IMG/VR virus record: IMGVR_UViG_3300028844_006574
Span: 1 to 64,000 of that record
Reading direction: 5' to 3' (one strand)
Length of the DNA: 64,000 nt
Source: a virus
The notes under the pieces were generated by a model. It saw only the letters and a program-made list of their open reading frames with translations, was not told the DNA's origin and did no database searches. A program made the position numbers and the translations under genes. This document shows positions 48,898-57,667 of this stretch, piece after piece; position 1 is the first letter of the stretch; each line of letters opens with the position of its first letter.

Positions 48898-51800
48898 ATG
48901 TCAATCAACAGCACCAGATACTATTCGAGTGATGATACAACACTATCTGCTACAACCACTAAACCACTAACATATGTTGAATGGTTACAGTATGAAACAT
49001 CATTTGATAGGGCATCCGCATTTGAGCAGTACACAAGGTATCTATCTGAATGGTACAATAAGAGAGATGTAAACAACCAAGTCACAGATGTACAGTATAT
49101 AAGAAATATATACACTGAGTTATTGAAACAAATTTCCATAGAGTTTACCACACCTGATGAAAAGCGTTTTTTATCTAATATAGATTTTGAAAATAAAAAC
49201 GACTTGGATGTTGCTTTACCTTTTTTCGCTAGAAAGTTAAAGCAAATCGCGATATATTATTCAAATCAAAGAGAAGAAATTAAATTTTCCGGTGTCAAAG
49301 CCAATTTGAAAGGTAGTGATTATGGAATCAATCAAGTTGTTTATAAACAAGTGGCCGAGATCATAAAATATGACCCTGACATTCAATCTCAATTGGCTGA
49401 TATGGGACTATCACAGCAAGACGTACTAACGAATTTGAGAGTTGAAGTACAAGAATTGTATGACACGGAACAAAACTATTATAATATACCATATGAATCT
49501 GATGCGAGTAGTTACACCGGTACCGGTTCAAATAGATATAATTACTTCAACATGTCGTTAATTCCTCAAAGAGAGAGAATGTTTTTATCTGATACATTTA
49601 CCGAGACTGTGAAGGAATTGATAGAACAAGTACCGGTAATCATGTTTTCGGGTATCGAAAGCGTAACCCAATCAGACTCGAAGGAAATGAGAGATATAGA
49701 GAATAGATCATATGCCATATCTGATATTATAACCGGAACGGAATTAGATAGATTAAATGATAAACAATTTTCAAATTATTTGTCAACGGGTCAGTTAAAT
49801 ATAGAATATGAACAACTCGCTTTTAAAAAATACTGCGGTACCGACTATTATTATTTGAGCACCGGTGATACACTGTCCCAAGTAGTATCTTCCAAATTAT
49901 TTGCGGCTGATAACCCACATAAAGAAATATTAAATAAATTTTACCCAACTATATTAACCACAAACGGTGAAGGGTTGTATAAGCAAGAATATATTGGAGG
50001 TTATTTTAACTCAAACAATGTGGGTATTTTAACATACACTACTTTAGATTTTGAGTATAAATTCAAACCAACTGAAACAAACAAAACATACTTTTTTCCA
50101 GACCCATCCACTGGCTCAACCGGGTTCTTTGGAGCTGATAGACCGTTTGAAACAGTAGTAGAGTATTATGAAAATGTGAATTGGCAAAAAAACGCAATAA
50201 CAACACATTATAATTTTGGTTTACAAAAACAGTACAAAAACCTCATCAGATTTACCCCGTATCAATCAAAATCTGACACGTATATGACACAAACCGGTGT
50301 CAATAGAAGTACAGATGAATTTGACTTTTGGGAACAAAAAAGTGACAATGTCTGGAAAAACCCGGACATATACCCACTTGGAGAAAATTACACACAACCA
50401 ATAGACACACGATACGGTCAGTTGCTAGGAGGAGACAAGGTATTATATAAATGGAAATCTGATATATATGGTAATGAATATACTTTAATTAAAACAAAGG
50501 TTGAACCAGTTGAACAACCACCTATCAACAAAAATTCAACTCTATATCAGACCGAGTTAAAAACCATACCGGAAGAGCACTTAAAACCCGCTAGTAGACA
50601 TAAAAATAATATAGTACCCAAGCACCACAAAAAGAAAACTCTGACAGAACAACAATCGATCGCCGGTGAATTGTATATTAGGAACAATACATATACCGGT
50701 ATATTAACCTTAAATTCACCTCTGGTAAAACCTTTATACGAAAAATATACCGTACAGGGTAAGGTAACATATAGAGACTCGGAAATAACATTAACCGATA
50801 TATCTTCAGAAATAACTAACGAGTTGCTAGATATTGATGTGATTTATGATACGATAGTCTTTGAAACTCGTAATTACTTAGTATTTGAAAGAATATCCTA
50901 CGATTATGATACCGGGAAAATAAGCACCGGTCATAATAATTTTTCGTTTTTGAAAAAAGACTATCATCAGAACCGGTATGAAAAAACAAGTAATTGGTGG
51001 TATGACAAATCTCAACAAAGTCTAATGGTGGTAAAAACTACCGTCCACCCGGAACTATCTGCAACTACAGACAAGATGATTTACCCGGAAATATATGACT
51101 ACAACATGAATTCCGGTGTTTTGAGACGTACGTACCCGGATCAAGACTTAACAGATGATCAGATTATATATGAAACATCTGTATATTCTCTGTCAAGTAT
51201 AAATAAATTCAATATAATAGACATAGATCGAGTAAAATCACCTAGAATAACATACAACAAAGATTCGGAAAGATATACAATGACTCAACTAGGTTATGAT
51301 ATCGCGGATAATATATTTCTATTAAAAAACGACTTTTTAATGTATGATAACACGGTACAGGCAGTCAAACCAAGTATCTACAAAAACAATTATATAATAT
51401 ATACACTGAACCCGGCTAATGATAGCATACAGAGAACATTTATGTATGAAACAAACCCTAGTCTGACATATCTATCAATGAGTGAGTTTACATACATGCA
51501 CGACGATGTTAGAAACTTGTTGTTCATGGGATGTCTGGAGAACCGAACTACTGAAAACCCAGACCCTCAACCCAATAGCAGTTGTGTGTTTATACACGGT
51601 ACAGAACCACAAAACATGCAAACAAACAGAGACATGGTGATGTGTTTTGACTTCATGACATGTGGGTTTATAGACGGTGACACGACTGCAAAACCAAACG
51701 GGTTGAGTGTAGTGTTTTTCCAAGCACGTGTTAAGGATTTAAATTTAAAAAATGCTGCAGCTTCAGAACCGGAATATGAACTACTCGATGATGGTGGGTT

Positions 51801-52629
51801 AGGGCCTGCATTTACATATTTAGATGATGTAACCCGTGGTACAAACACTCAAAGTGCTTTATCCGGTTTAGACACTGGACATGCATGTGTAGCTTTAGAC
51901 GTTGTTGGTAATGTAGGTGGTAATACAAAAACACCAAACAACATAACCGTATTCGCGCAGTACGATACAGTGAATAGATTTGAAGAAACAACGAATGTTG
52001 ATTCAAGCAAGTATAACTTTTGGTCAGACATATCAGAATATACCGACTACACAGATTTACCATTTGTCAGGTGTAAAGTAGTGTTGACCGATTTAGGTAA
52101 GAGAATTAAAGTATATTTGAAACATCCTCATGAACCAGAGTTTGAATTGGTATCAGATGTGTCACTGCTCCCGGCTGCAGATGCTAGTAAAGTTTTTTAC
52201 AACGACAAAATATACAAATGTTTAACAGACCATACATCATCAGTAACTATCAATATAGAGGATGACACACGAGTAAGCTACAACGGTACAATATACAGAT
52301 GCACAAGAGACCACACAGCTTCTGTAACAGAAACACCTGATAGTACCCCATTTTATTGGAAAGCAGACAAGCAATGGCCATATACATTAAATGCAACCCC
52401 ATGGACCTCCGGGACAAATTATAAATCTAGTAACTGGATCATGATCCAAAGTTACGCACCTGCTCCCGGGGATTATGAAACATGGGATTCCGGAGGTAAC
52501 ACCTATTACAAGGAGTATCAAGCACCTGATCGATTGAAAATGGCATTAGCAAGTAATACATCAGAAGCTAACACTGGATTGACTGTGATCCGGAACATAA
52601 CGGTAACAGGAGCAGGTAACAACACATGA
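48898..52629 (+). CDS. Giant structural protein with C-terminal lectin-like domain
   Basis: 1243 residues. The N-terminal half (about 1-480) is helical and Tyr/Asn/Gln-rich (TYVEWLQYETSFDRASAF, YGINQVVYKQVAEIIKYDPDI, TDYYYLSTGDTLSQVVSS) and probably anchors to the baseplate. The C-terminal third (about 880-1080) has an L-type lectin/concanavalin-like strand order (SSCVFIHGTEPQN, MVMCFDFMTCGF, PNGLSVVFFQARV, HACVALDVVGNVG, RIKVYLKHP). Short Cys-containing repeats follow (KIYKCLTDHTSSVT, TIYRCTRDHTASVT). Probably a baseplate or fibre protein that binds glycans. Its stop overlaps the next gene by four bases. Confidence 0.75.
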   Translation: MSINSTRYYSSDDTTLSATTTKPLTYVEWLQYETSFDRASAFEQYTRYLSEWYNKRDVNNQVTDVQYIRNIYTELLKQISIEFTTPDEKRFLSNIDFENKNDLDVALPFFARKLKQIAIYYSNQREEIKFSGVKANLKGSDYGINQVVYKQVAEIIKYDPDIQSQLADMGLSQQDVLTNLRVEVQELYDTEQNYYNIPYESDASSYTGTGSNRYNYFNMSLIPQRERMFLSDTFTETVKELIEQVPVIMFSGIESVTQSDSKEMRDIENRSYAISDIITGTELDRLNDKQFSNYLSTGQLNIEYEQLAFKKYCGTDYYYLSTGDTLSQVVSSKLFAADNPHKEILNKFYPTILTTNGEGLYKQEYIGGYFNSNNVGILTYTTLDFEYKFKPTETNKTYFFPDPSTGSTGFFGADRPFETVVEYYENVNWQKNAITTHYNFGLQKQYKNLIRFTPYQSKSDTYMTQTGVNRSTDEFDFWEQKSDNVWKNPDIYPLGENYTQPIDTRYGQLLGGDKVLYKWKSDIYGNEYTLIKTKVEPVEQPPINKNSTLYQTELKTIPEEHLKPASRHKNNIVPKHHKKKTLTEQQSIAGELYIRNNTYTGILTLNSPLVKPLYEKYTVQGKVTYRDSEITLTDISSEITNELLDIDVIYDTIVFETRNYLVFERISYDYDTGKISTGHNNFSFLKKDYHQNRYEKTSNWWYDKSQQSLMVVKTTVHPELSATTDKMIYPEIYDYNMNSGVLRRTYPDQDLTDDQIIYETSVYSLSSINKFNIIDIDRVKSPRITYNKDSERYTMTQLGYDIADNIFLLKNDFLMYDNTVQAVKPSIYKNNYIIYTLNPANDSIQRTFMYETNPSLTYLSMSEFTYMHDDVRNLLFMGCLENRTTENPDPQPNSSCVFIHGTEPQNMQTNRDMVMCFDFMTCGFIDGDTTAKPNGLSVVFFQARVKDLNLKNAAASEPEYELLDDGGLGPAFTYLDDVTRGTNTQSALSGLDTGHACVALDVVGNVGGNTKTPNNITVFAQYDTVNRFEETTNVDSSKYNFWSDISEYTDYTDLPFVRCKVVLTDLGKRIKVYLKHPHEPEFELVSDVSLLPAADASKVFYNDKIYKCLTDHTSSVTINIEDDTRVSYNGTIYRCTRDHTASVTETPDSTPFYWKADKQWPYTLNATPWTSGTNYKSSNWIMIQSYAPAPGDYETWDSGGNTYYKEYQAPDRLKMALASNTSEANTGLTVIRNITVTGAGNNT

Positions 52630-55109
52630 AGACACCTTTCAACATACCTAAAATAGAGTTTGATATCACACATGAAAATCAAACATCCACTGGTGAAACT
52701 ATCACACAGACATACGAACAAATCGTACTCAAAGGACCTCATGAAATACAGTTCAACATAAAATCCCAACCTGAGCTGATCAAGGTGGTATACAATCTTG
52801 ACTACACTCAACAGTGTGGTACTACAACACAACCAGCGAGTAGTGAAGTACGATATGAACCCGAATTTACTACTGGTAGTAACAATTTGTTAACAGATCC
52901 CGCTGATTCAATAATCACTGGTCGGTTCTTTCCAGATAAATACCAGTACGAAACAACTGTATTCCCAGGCTTAACAACTATAGATAAAGACCTTAACAAA
53001 GTCGTGCATCAGGTGAGTGTACGAGTTGCACAACCATCCGTACATGATTATGTCAATGATTTAGACATTGTGGATGTAAGAACATTTACAAATCTGTCCG
53101 GTAAACGAGGCAAGGCATTGCTATTACTAGAGGACCAAACAAACAATTTTATAGTCCCTATGACATTGTTTGGAGAGAGACAATACACCAGTACAATTGA
53201 GCTAGGAGACGCACTGTTTGGGCAGATAGTATTCAATATATGTGTATCTAGAGCACCGTACGATAATGTCAAACCTGACGGTACTGAAGTGGTAACAACT
53301 AGTGAGTCATTTTTAGCAGAAACAGTTTTTTACGGTCAGACCAGGTTTGGTACATATGAAGCTGAAGGTTTCCCCGCAGCTGTTCGTGACCAATTCACAA
53401 TAAACAACACAGGTAGTTATCCGCTCCGGGTTTTATCTGTTACTAACCCTAACACACCCTTTTATATGGATGGTATTCAACTAGAAGGTGTATACTCCCC
53501 GGTAGACAGTGGATGTTTAAATTCAAAATCTATTTATGTTTATTTCTCCCCACCTGACTTGATTGATTCAGCGCAATCACAAGGCCAAAATTTTTCTGTA
53601 ACATATCAGGATAGCATCATCATTGAAAATGACAGTGTGAACAACCCCGAGATCAAAATAGATTTAACAGGTACCGCCAAATCCGGGTACTTGGTTGTAG
53701 ATGGACCCGGTTTCACTAGTGATGACCCGGTTGAGTTTGACCCAACATTAGTTGGTGAAAAAACATTACAACCAATCACAATAAGCAACAACGGTAGCTG
53801 CCCGGTCAAGATATTCGATATTGAATATGATGACGATGCGGAAATCACTCCAGATGGAGTGTCATACCCATTTGTTTTGTTACCTCAAGAATCTAGAACA
53901 ATAAATGCGGCTTTCAGACCAACTGAAGCGCGTTACTTAGAAGATATAGCAGACGAAATCGCATACCCGGTACCATATGAAGCTGTGATACCTAAAACCG
54001 TCAACTGGACCATACGTAGCAACGCGTTCAATGACATAACTGTACCAGCCGCTTTGACCGGTCATGCATTCACTACTACAACTACCACAACTACTACTAC
54101 AACAACTACTACAACAACTACTACAACCACCACAACTACAACTACAACTACAACTCAAAGTACCACAACCACAACCACAACCACAACCACAACTACAACA
54201 TGTCCTGTTGAACCGGAAGTGGTGTTTTTGAAGTGGCAAGTGAATCCAGTGTATGTTGTGGAAGGAAAAACAACAAGCATCAGAATAATTAGGGACAGTC
54301 GTAGTACATACAAAGGAGCTCTGCTTGTGGATTACCATCCAGAGGGTGTTACTGACAGTGCACAACCCGGAGAAGATTATGATGAATCTGTGAACACTAG
54401 TGTGGCGTTCTTCCCTGAAAATGCCATGTCGACCGACATCATAATCGGTACATTGGCTGGTGGTGGTATCACGATAGACGGTGTAGAGTTACAGATTTCA
54501 GGTTTGGAAACAGCTGAATATTTCAACATGATGTTGACCAACATCAGAGCCACTCCACCAGAGGGTACCGAGGATGTGTTCCCGTACAGATGTGTACCTG
54601 GATATTTCGTAACCGATTCAGAACCAGAAGGTATACCGTCTGCAAGTGAACCAGTACCATACGTACCCAAGCCTGTGTTGATTCTAGACAAACCTGGTGA
54701 TGCCAGCGTGTCGTTCAAAGGGAGTTGTACATTGGAAGACGTGACCGCGTTGTTGAGATGTGTGGATGATGATGTTACACTGGAACTATTAGAAGTGGAT
54801 GCGCCAGGAGACGGTGCAACATTGTTGGAAGTGTTCAACAAATACACGGGTCAGCTGATCACCACAGTACCGGTGGCCAACTTACAAAACGGACCGGTGT
54901 ATATAGATGTAAAGGAACACCAAGATGAATTTGGTTATGTACAAATACTGTATGAAGCATGCGGTTGCTGTATAGAGAAGGTGTATTCATGCACTTGTTC
55001 AATAATAGATGTTGAAGGAGAGTTGGTATGTTGTAACATCGCAGGTGTTGATGGAGAGCTTGTATGTTGTGAGATAACACAGGTAGAAGGAGAACTTAGT
55101 TGCGGTTAA
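52626..55109 (+). CDS. Virion protein with poly-threonine linker, Calx-beta-like and Cys-rich repeat end
   Basis: 827 residues. The first part (1-480) has beta-sandwich repeats (FTINNTGSYPLRVLSV, PITISNNGSCPVKIFDI), like ASPM/SPD-2/Hydin or choice-of-anchor domains. Then T483-T510, Gln-Ser, T513-T525: 41 threonines in a 43-residue tract. A Calx-beta-like domain (VYVVEGKTTSIRIIRDS, AFFPENAMSTDIIIGTL) and further beta regions follow. The C-terminus has three tandem units EGELVCC / DGELVCC / EGELSCG. The Thr run is mucin-like and may be O-glycosylated. Probably a tail-fibre or adhesin component, translationally coupled to the upstream gene. Confidence 0.75.
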   Translation: MKTPFNIPKIEFDITHENQTSTGETITQTYEQIVLKGPHEIQFNIKSQPELIKVVYNLDYTQQCGTTTQPASSEVRYEPEFTTGSNNLLTDPADSIITGRFFPDKYQYETTVFPGLTTIDKDLNKVVHQVSVRVAQPSVHDYVNDLDIVDVRTFTNLSGKRGKALLLLEDQTNNFIVPMTLFGERQYTSTIELGDALFGQIVFNICVSRAPYDNVKPDGTEVVTTSESFLAETVFYGQTRFGTYEAEGFPAAVRDQFTINNTGSYPLRVLSVTNPNTPFYMDGIQLEGVYSPVDSGCLNSKSIYVYFSPPDLIDSAQSQGQNFSVTYQDSIIIENDSVNNPEIKIDLTGTAKSGYLVVDGPGFTSDDPVEFDPTLVGEKTLQPITISNNGSCPVKIFDIEYDDDAEITPDGVSYPFVLLPQESRTINAAFRPTEARYLEDIADEIAYPVPYEAVIPKTVNWTIRSNAFNDITVPAALTGHAFTTTTTTTTTTTTTTTTTTTTTTTTTTTTQSTTTTTTTTTTTTTCPVEPEVVFLKWQVNPVYVVEGKTTSIRIIRDSRSTYKGALLVDYHPEGVTDSAQPGEDYDESVNTSVAFFPENAMSTDIIIGTLAGGGITIDGVELQISGLETAEYFNMMLTNIRATPPEGTEDVFPYRCVPGYFVTDSEPEGIPSASEPVPYVPKPVLILDKPGDASVSFKGSCTLEDVTALLRCVDDDVTLELLEVDAPGDGATLLEVFNKYTGQLITTVPVANLQNGPVYIDVKEHQDEFGYVQILYEACGCCIEKVYSCTCSIIDVEGELVCCNIAGVDGELVCCEITQVEGELSCG
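54072..54200 (+). repeat. (ACN)n poly-threonine trinucleotide tract
   Basis: 28 consecutive ACN codons (54072-54155), then CAA AGT, then 13 ACN codons (54162-54200). Third positions are mixed A, C and T, with a late (ACCACA)n stretch, so the tract is not a pure microsatellite. Confidence 0.97.
55010..55106 (+). repeat. Tandem ~36-bp Cys-rich repeat at the 3' end of the poly-Thr gene
   Basis: Three units encode VEGELVCCNIAG, VDGELVCCEITQ and VEGELSCG, ending at the stop codon. The first two contain a Cys-Cys pair. Confidence 0.85.
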
Positions 55110-55142
55110 TCAATATGAACCGCTTTAAAACTGAAATTTGTG

Positions 55143-55150
55143 AATAAATA
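55143..55150 (+). promoter_or_regulatory. Late promoter AATAAATA
   Basis: Lies 14 nt before the ATG at 55165, one of the longer leaders. Confidence 0.55.
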
Positions 55151-55164
55151 ATCACTAGAGTGCT

Positions 55165-55911
55165 ATGTCCTGCGAAAACTGTAACATTATAATCCGAAAC
55201 GTTATCGGAACCCCGGCTTCGTATAAAATCCGGTGGACAAAACTAAATTCTTTAAACGAGGTTGTATATATTAACAATGGACCAATCACAGCTAATGATA
55301 TAAGAGAGACAAATCTGGAGATCTTCGCCGGCGGGCCCGGGCATCCGGATTACGGTCAGTATTGGGATGGTAACAACATAAACATCAGATTTGAAAACTT
55401 TTTTAACCCAGATTGTTACCTTGATGTAACATACAGCTGTGAACCAGCGACAACTACCACATTACCATCAGTTGATTGTTGTGACGGCATGGATTACGCG
55501 ATAAAAACAACAGGCTCCGGAGCCGATCAATCACCATTGGCTGGGTTATCAACAACAGGTTTTGCTCAGGGCACATATCAATATACGCAGACAGGTACAT
55601 TTACATACACAGTTGATATACAAGGTACAGGTAAGTTATGCTACGGTGGAATAAATCAGACGGCAACCCCTCGAGGCTCCGGGCTTGGTTGGTCATGTGT
55701 ATTGGTCAATGGTACTGGTCAAGAAGTAGAAGCTGATGGAACAACTTTAGTACAAGGCTTTGCCGGTCCGGTTGGTAGAATAACAATGATTAGGCCATGG
55801 TCAGATAATGTAAACGGTAACTATGTAACATACGTATCTCCAAGCGGTATATGTTTTAGAGGGCAACTCGACGAAAATGGACCATTTTTCGTAGAATTGA
55901 GAGAAGTGTAA
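55165..55911 (+). CDS. Unknown beta-rich virion-type protein with Thr linker
   Basis: 248 residues. An N-terminal domain (1-92) with paired cysteines (MSCENCNIII, YSCEP) is followed by an ATTTTLPS linker. The C-terminal beta-rich domain (about 105-248: TGTFTYTVDIQGTGKLCYGG, GLGWSCVLVNGTG) is jelly-roll-like. The layout resembles small fibre or decoration proteins. It shares a one-base stop/start overlap with the next gene. Family not recognised. Confidence 0.65.
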   Translation: MSCENCNIIIRNVIGTPASYKIRWTKLNSLNEVVYINNGPITANDIRETNLEIFAGGPGHPDYGQYWDGNNINIRFENFFNPDCYLDVTYSCEPATTTTLPSVDCCDGMDYAIKTTGSGADQSPLAGLSTTGFAQGTYQYTQTGTFTYTVDIQGTGKLCYGGINQTATPRGSGLGWSCVLVNGTGQEVEADGTTLVQGFAGPVGRITMIRPWSDNVNGNYVTYVSPSGICFRGQLDENGPFFVELREV

Positions 55912-56468
55912 TGAGATTGTTACAATTACAAGACGAGGTGCAATATTACGTAGGGTGGTACGGAGTGTGTAAAGAAGACGGTACCCCGGATGCTAGTGAT
56001 AGTGACGCGCCCTGTCAAAATATAGATTTAAATACAGGTAGATACGCAGACGGTACTTTATTACAATGGGACAATGGGAAGGGAAACTTCCGCGACCAGT
56101 TACAGTTTGTACAACAAGTTCGGGATGATGGTAAAGACTTTGGGTTGTATGATATGAAAGTTCTAGATGAGATCCGACAATTTTTTATGTTTAGATACGG
56201 TCTCAGCACTAGTGATGCAGCACAAGCTGTTGACCAAGCCATCCGGGAGGAGCTGAACACTCCTCCACCAACCGGGCCTTTAACAAATATTGTAAATTTT
56301 GCTGACCTTGTGTGCGGTAAAGCATATACTATTGTAGTTAAACCTGGTACTGGCGGAACTGGTGTTGGTTCTGTTACATGTCAAATAGACATACCGGAGT
56401 TTAGATACATGTATGTAGGTACAGCTGATTCCGGATTAAGATTAACTAACGAGTGTTGTTACAGTTAA
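55911..56468 (+). CDS. Unknown structural-region protein
   Basis: 185 residues. LQDEVQYYVGWYGVCKEDG and a Cys-containing loop (DAPCQNIDLNTGRYADGTLLQWDNGKGNF) are followed by a helical segment (DMKVLDEIRQFFMFRYGLSTSDAAQAVDQAIREEL). The C-terminal beta part ends NECCYS, a Cys-Cys pair recalling the CC repeats of the poly-Thr protein. The start overlaps the previous stop by one base. Function unknown. Confidence 0.65.
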   Translation: MRLLQLQDEVQYYVGWYGVCKEDGTPDASDSDAPCQNIDLNTGRYADGTLLQWDNGKGNFRDQLQFVQQVRDDGKDFGLYDMKVLDEIRQFFMFRYGLSTSDAAQAVDQAIREELNTPPPTGPLTNIVNFADLVCGKAYTIVVKPGTGGTGVGSVTCQIDIPEFRYMYVGTADSGLRLTNECCYS

Positions 56469-56510
56469 TATAACATTGCATATTAAGTAAAATAACCATA
56501 TATATAGTAT

Positions 56511-57626
56511 ATGAAGTTAACAATAGGCATGTCATGTTATGACGATTATGATGGTGTGTGGTTCACCATTCAGAGCATACTAATGTATCACTCTGAGTGT
56601 GTAGACGATATAAATTTTGTTGTTATTGATGGCAACCCGGAAAGCTCTCACGGTAAAGCTTGTGAGCAACTGATCAGCAAACTGAAAAACAAACACGGTA
56701 ACAACGGATTGTATGTGAAAAATGTTTCTTGGCCTGGTACAGCCAGTAGAGACTACATATTCCAGTATGCAAAGACACCATATGTGTTAGTTGTTGACAG
56801 TCATGTACAGATTGTACCAGGTGCGATCAAAAAATTAATAAAATATTATGATAAACAACCAGATTGTAAAAATTTGATACACGGACCATTGCTAGATGGC
56901 GCCGGTAACACATTTGCTACTGAGATGTCACCAGAATGGGATTACAACATGTATGGTAAATGGTTGGTAAACCCTGACCGGTTGAAATTAAACAAAGAGT
57001 ACGAGATTGAAATCATGGGCCTAGGCTTATTCAGTTGTGTCAAGTCTAACTGGTTAGGATTCAACAAAAAGTTCAGAGGTTTTGGTGGGGAAGAAGGGTA
57101 CATACACAAAAAATATAGAAAAGCCGGTCACAAATCTGTAGCGTTACCCTGGCTCAAATGGAATCATCGTTTCACCAGACCTAGAGGAGTACCTTACCAA
57201 AACGAATACATTGACCGGGTGAAAAACTATTTAATCGGCTGGAACGAGCTTGGTGAAGACACCACAGAAATAATAGACTACTACAGCACCAGCAACACAC
57301 AGCCTGGCCAGGAGCGAGAGGCTATAAACGAATCAGATCTGCTGGTGCTACAAGATAAACTGTCACAAACCAAATTAAACTCTGTAGCACCTGACGCTCT
57401 AGCAGAAGAACATCGTCAGTTACGTGCTCGAGTGATTGAGTTGGAGATGAAATTGATGGAACTAGCTTTCTCACCAGAGTCTAACAAAGTAAAAGAGATG
57501 AGTCTGTCGGAATACACACAACAAACCGAACGATCAACAAATGTATTAGAAAAACCACCAACTGACCCGGTAAAGGCGATAGAGGATTCATTCAAACAAA
57601 AATTAATCCAAGAACCACAGGGTTAA
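56511..57626 (+). CDS. GT2 glycosyltransferase with coiled-coil tail
   Basis: 371 residues. KLTIGMSCYDDYDGVWFTIQSIL is the GT2 nucleotide-sugar start, VLVVDSHVQIVPGAI (near 92-106) gives the D-S-H motif used by polypeptide GalNAc-transferases in place of DxD, and FRGFGGEEGYIHKKYRKAGH is the acceptor-side motif. The last 100 residues contain a predicted coiled coil (EEHRQLRARVIELEMKLMEL). The D-S-H resemblance makes a protein-O-glycosylation role attractive given the poly-Thr gene 1.4 kb upstream, but acceptor is unproven. Upstream, CATATATA (56497-56504) sits 6 nt before the ATG. Confidence 0.82.
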   Translation: MKLTIGMSCYDDYDGVWFTIQSILMYHSECVDDINFVVIDGNPESSHGKACEQLISKLKNKHGNNGLYVKNVSWPGTASRDYIFQYAKTPYVLVVDSHVQIVPGAIKKLIKYYDKQPDCKNLIHGPLLDGAGNTFATEMSPEWDYNMYGKWLVNPDRLKLNKEYEIEIMGLGLFSCVKSNWLGFNKKFRGFGGEEGYIHKKYRKAGHKSVALPWLKWNHRFTRPRGVPYQNEYIDRVKNYLIGWNELGEDTTEIIDYYSTSNTQPGQEREAINESDLLVLQDKLSQTKLNSVAPDALAEEHRQLRARVIELEMKLMELAFSPESNKVKEMSLSEYTQQTERSTNVLEKPPTDPVKAIEDSFKQKLIQEPQG

Positions 57627-57653
57627 AAACAATCCCCTATAAAAGAAAAATTG

Positions 57654-57661
57654 TATAAATA
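57654..57661 (+). promoter_or_regulatory. Late promoter TATAAATA
   Basis: Perfect box, 6 nt before the ATG at 57668. Confidence 0.7.
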
Positions 57662-57667
57662 TATACA

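Noticed and set aside
54072-54200. CRISPR array or regulatory satellite
   Set aside because: No spacers; period is one codon and it is in frame within a coding sequence.
53937-54365. Minus-strand Cys/Gly/Ser-rich frame
   Set aside because: It is the complement of the poly-threonine tract; Cys/Gly runs arise from reading (ACN)n backwards.
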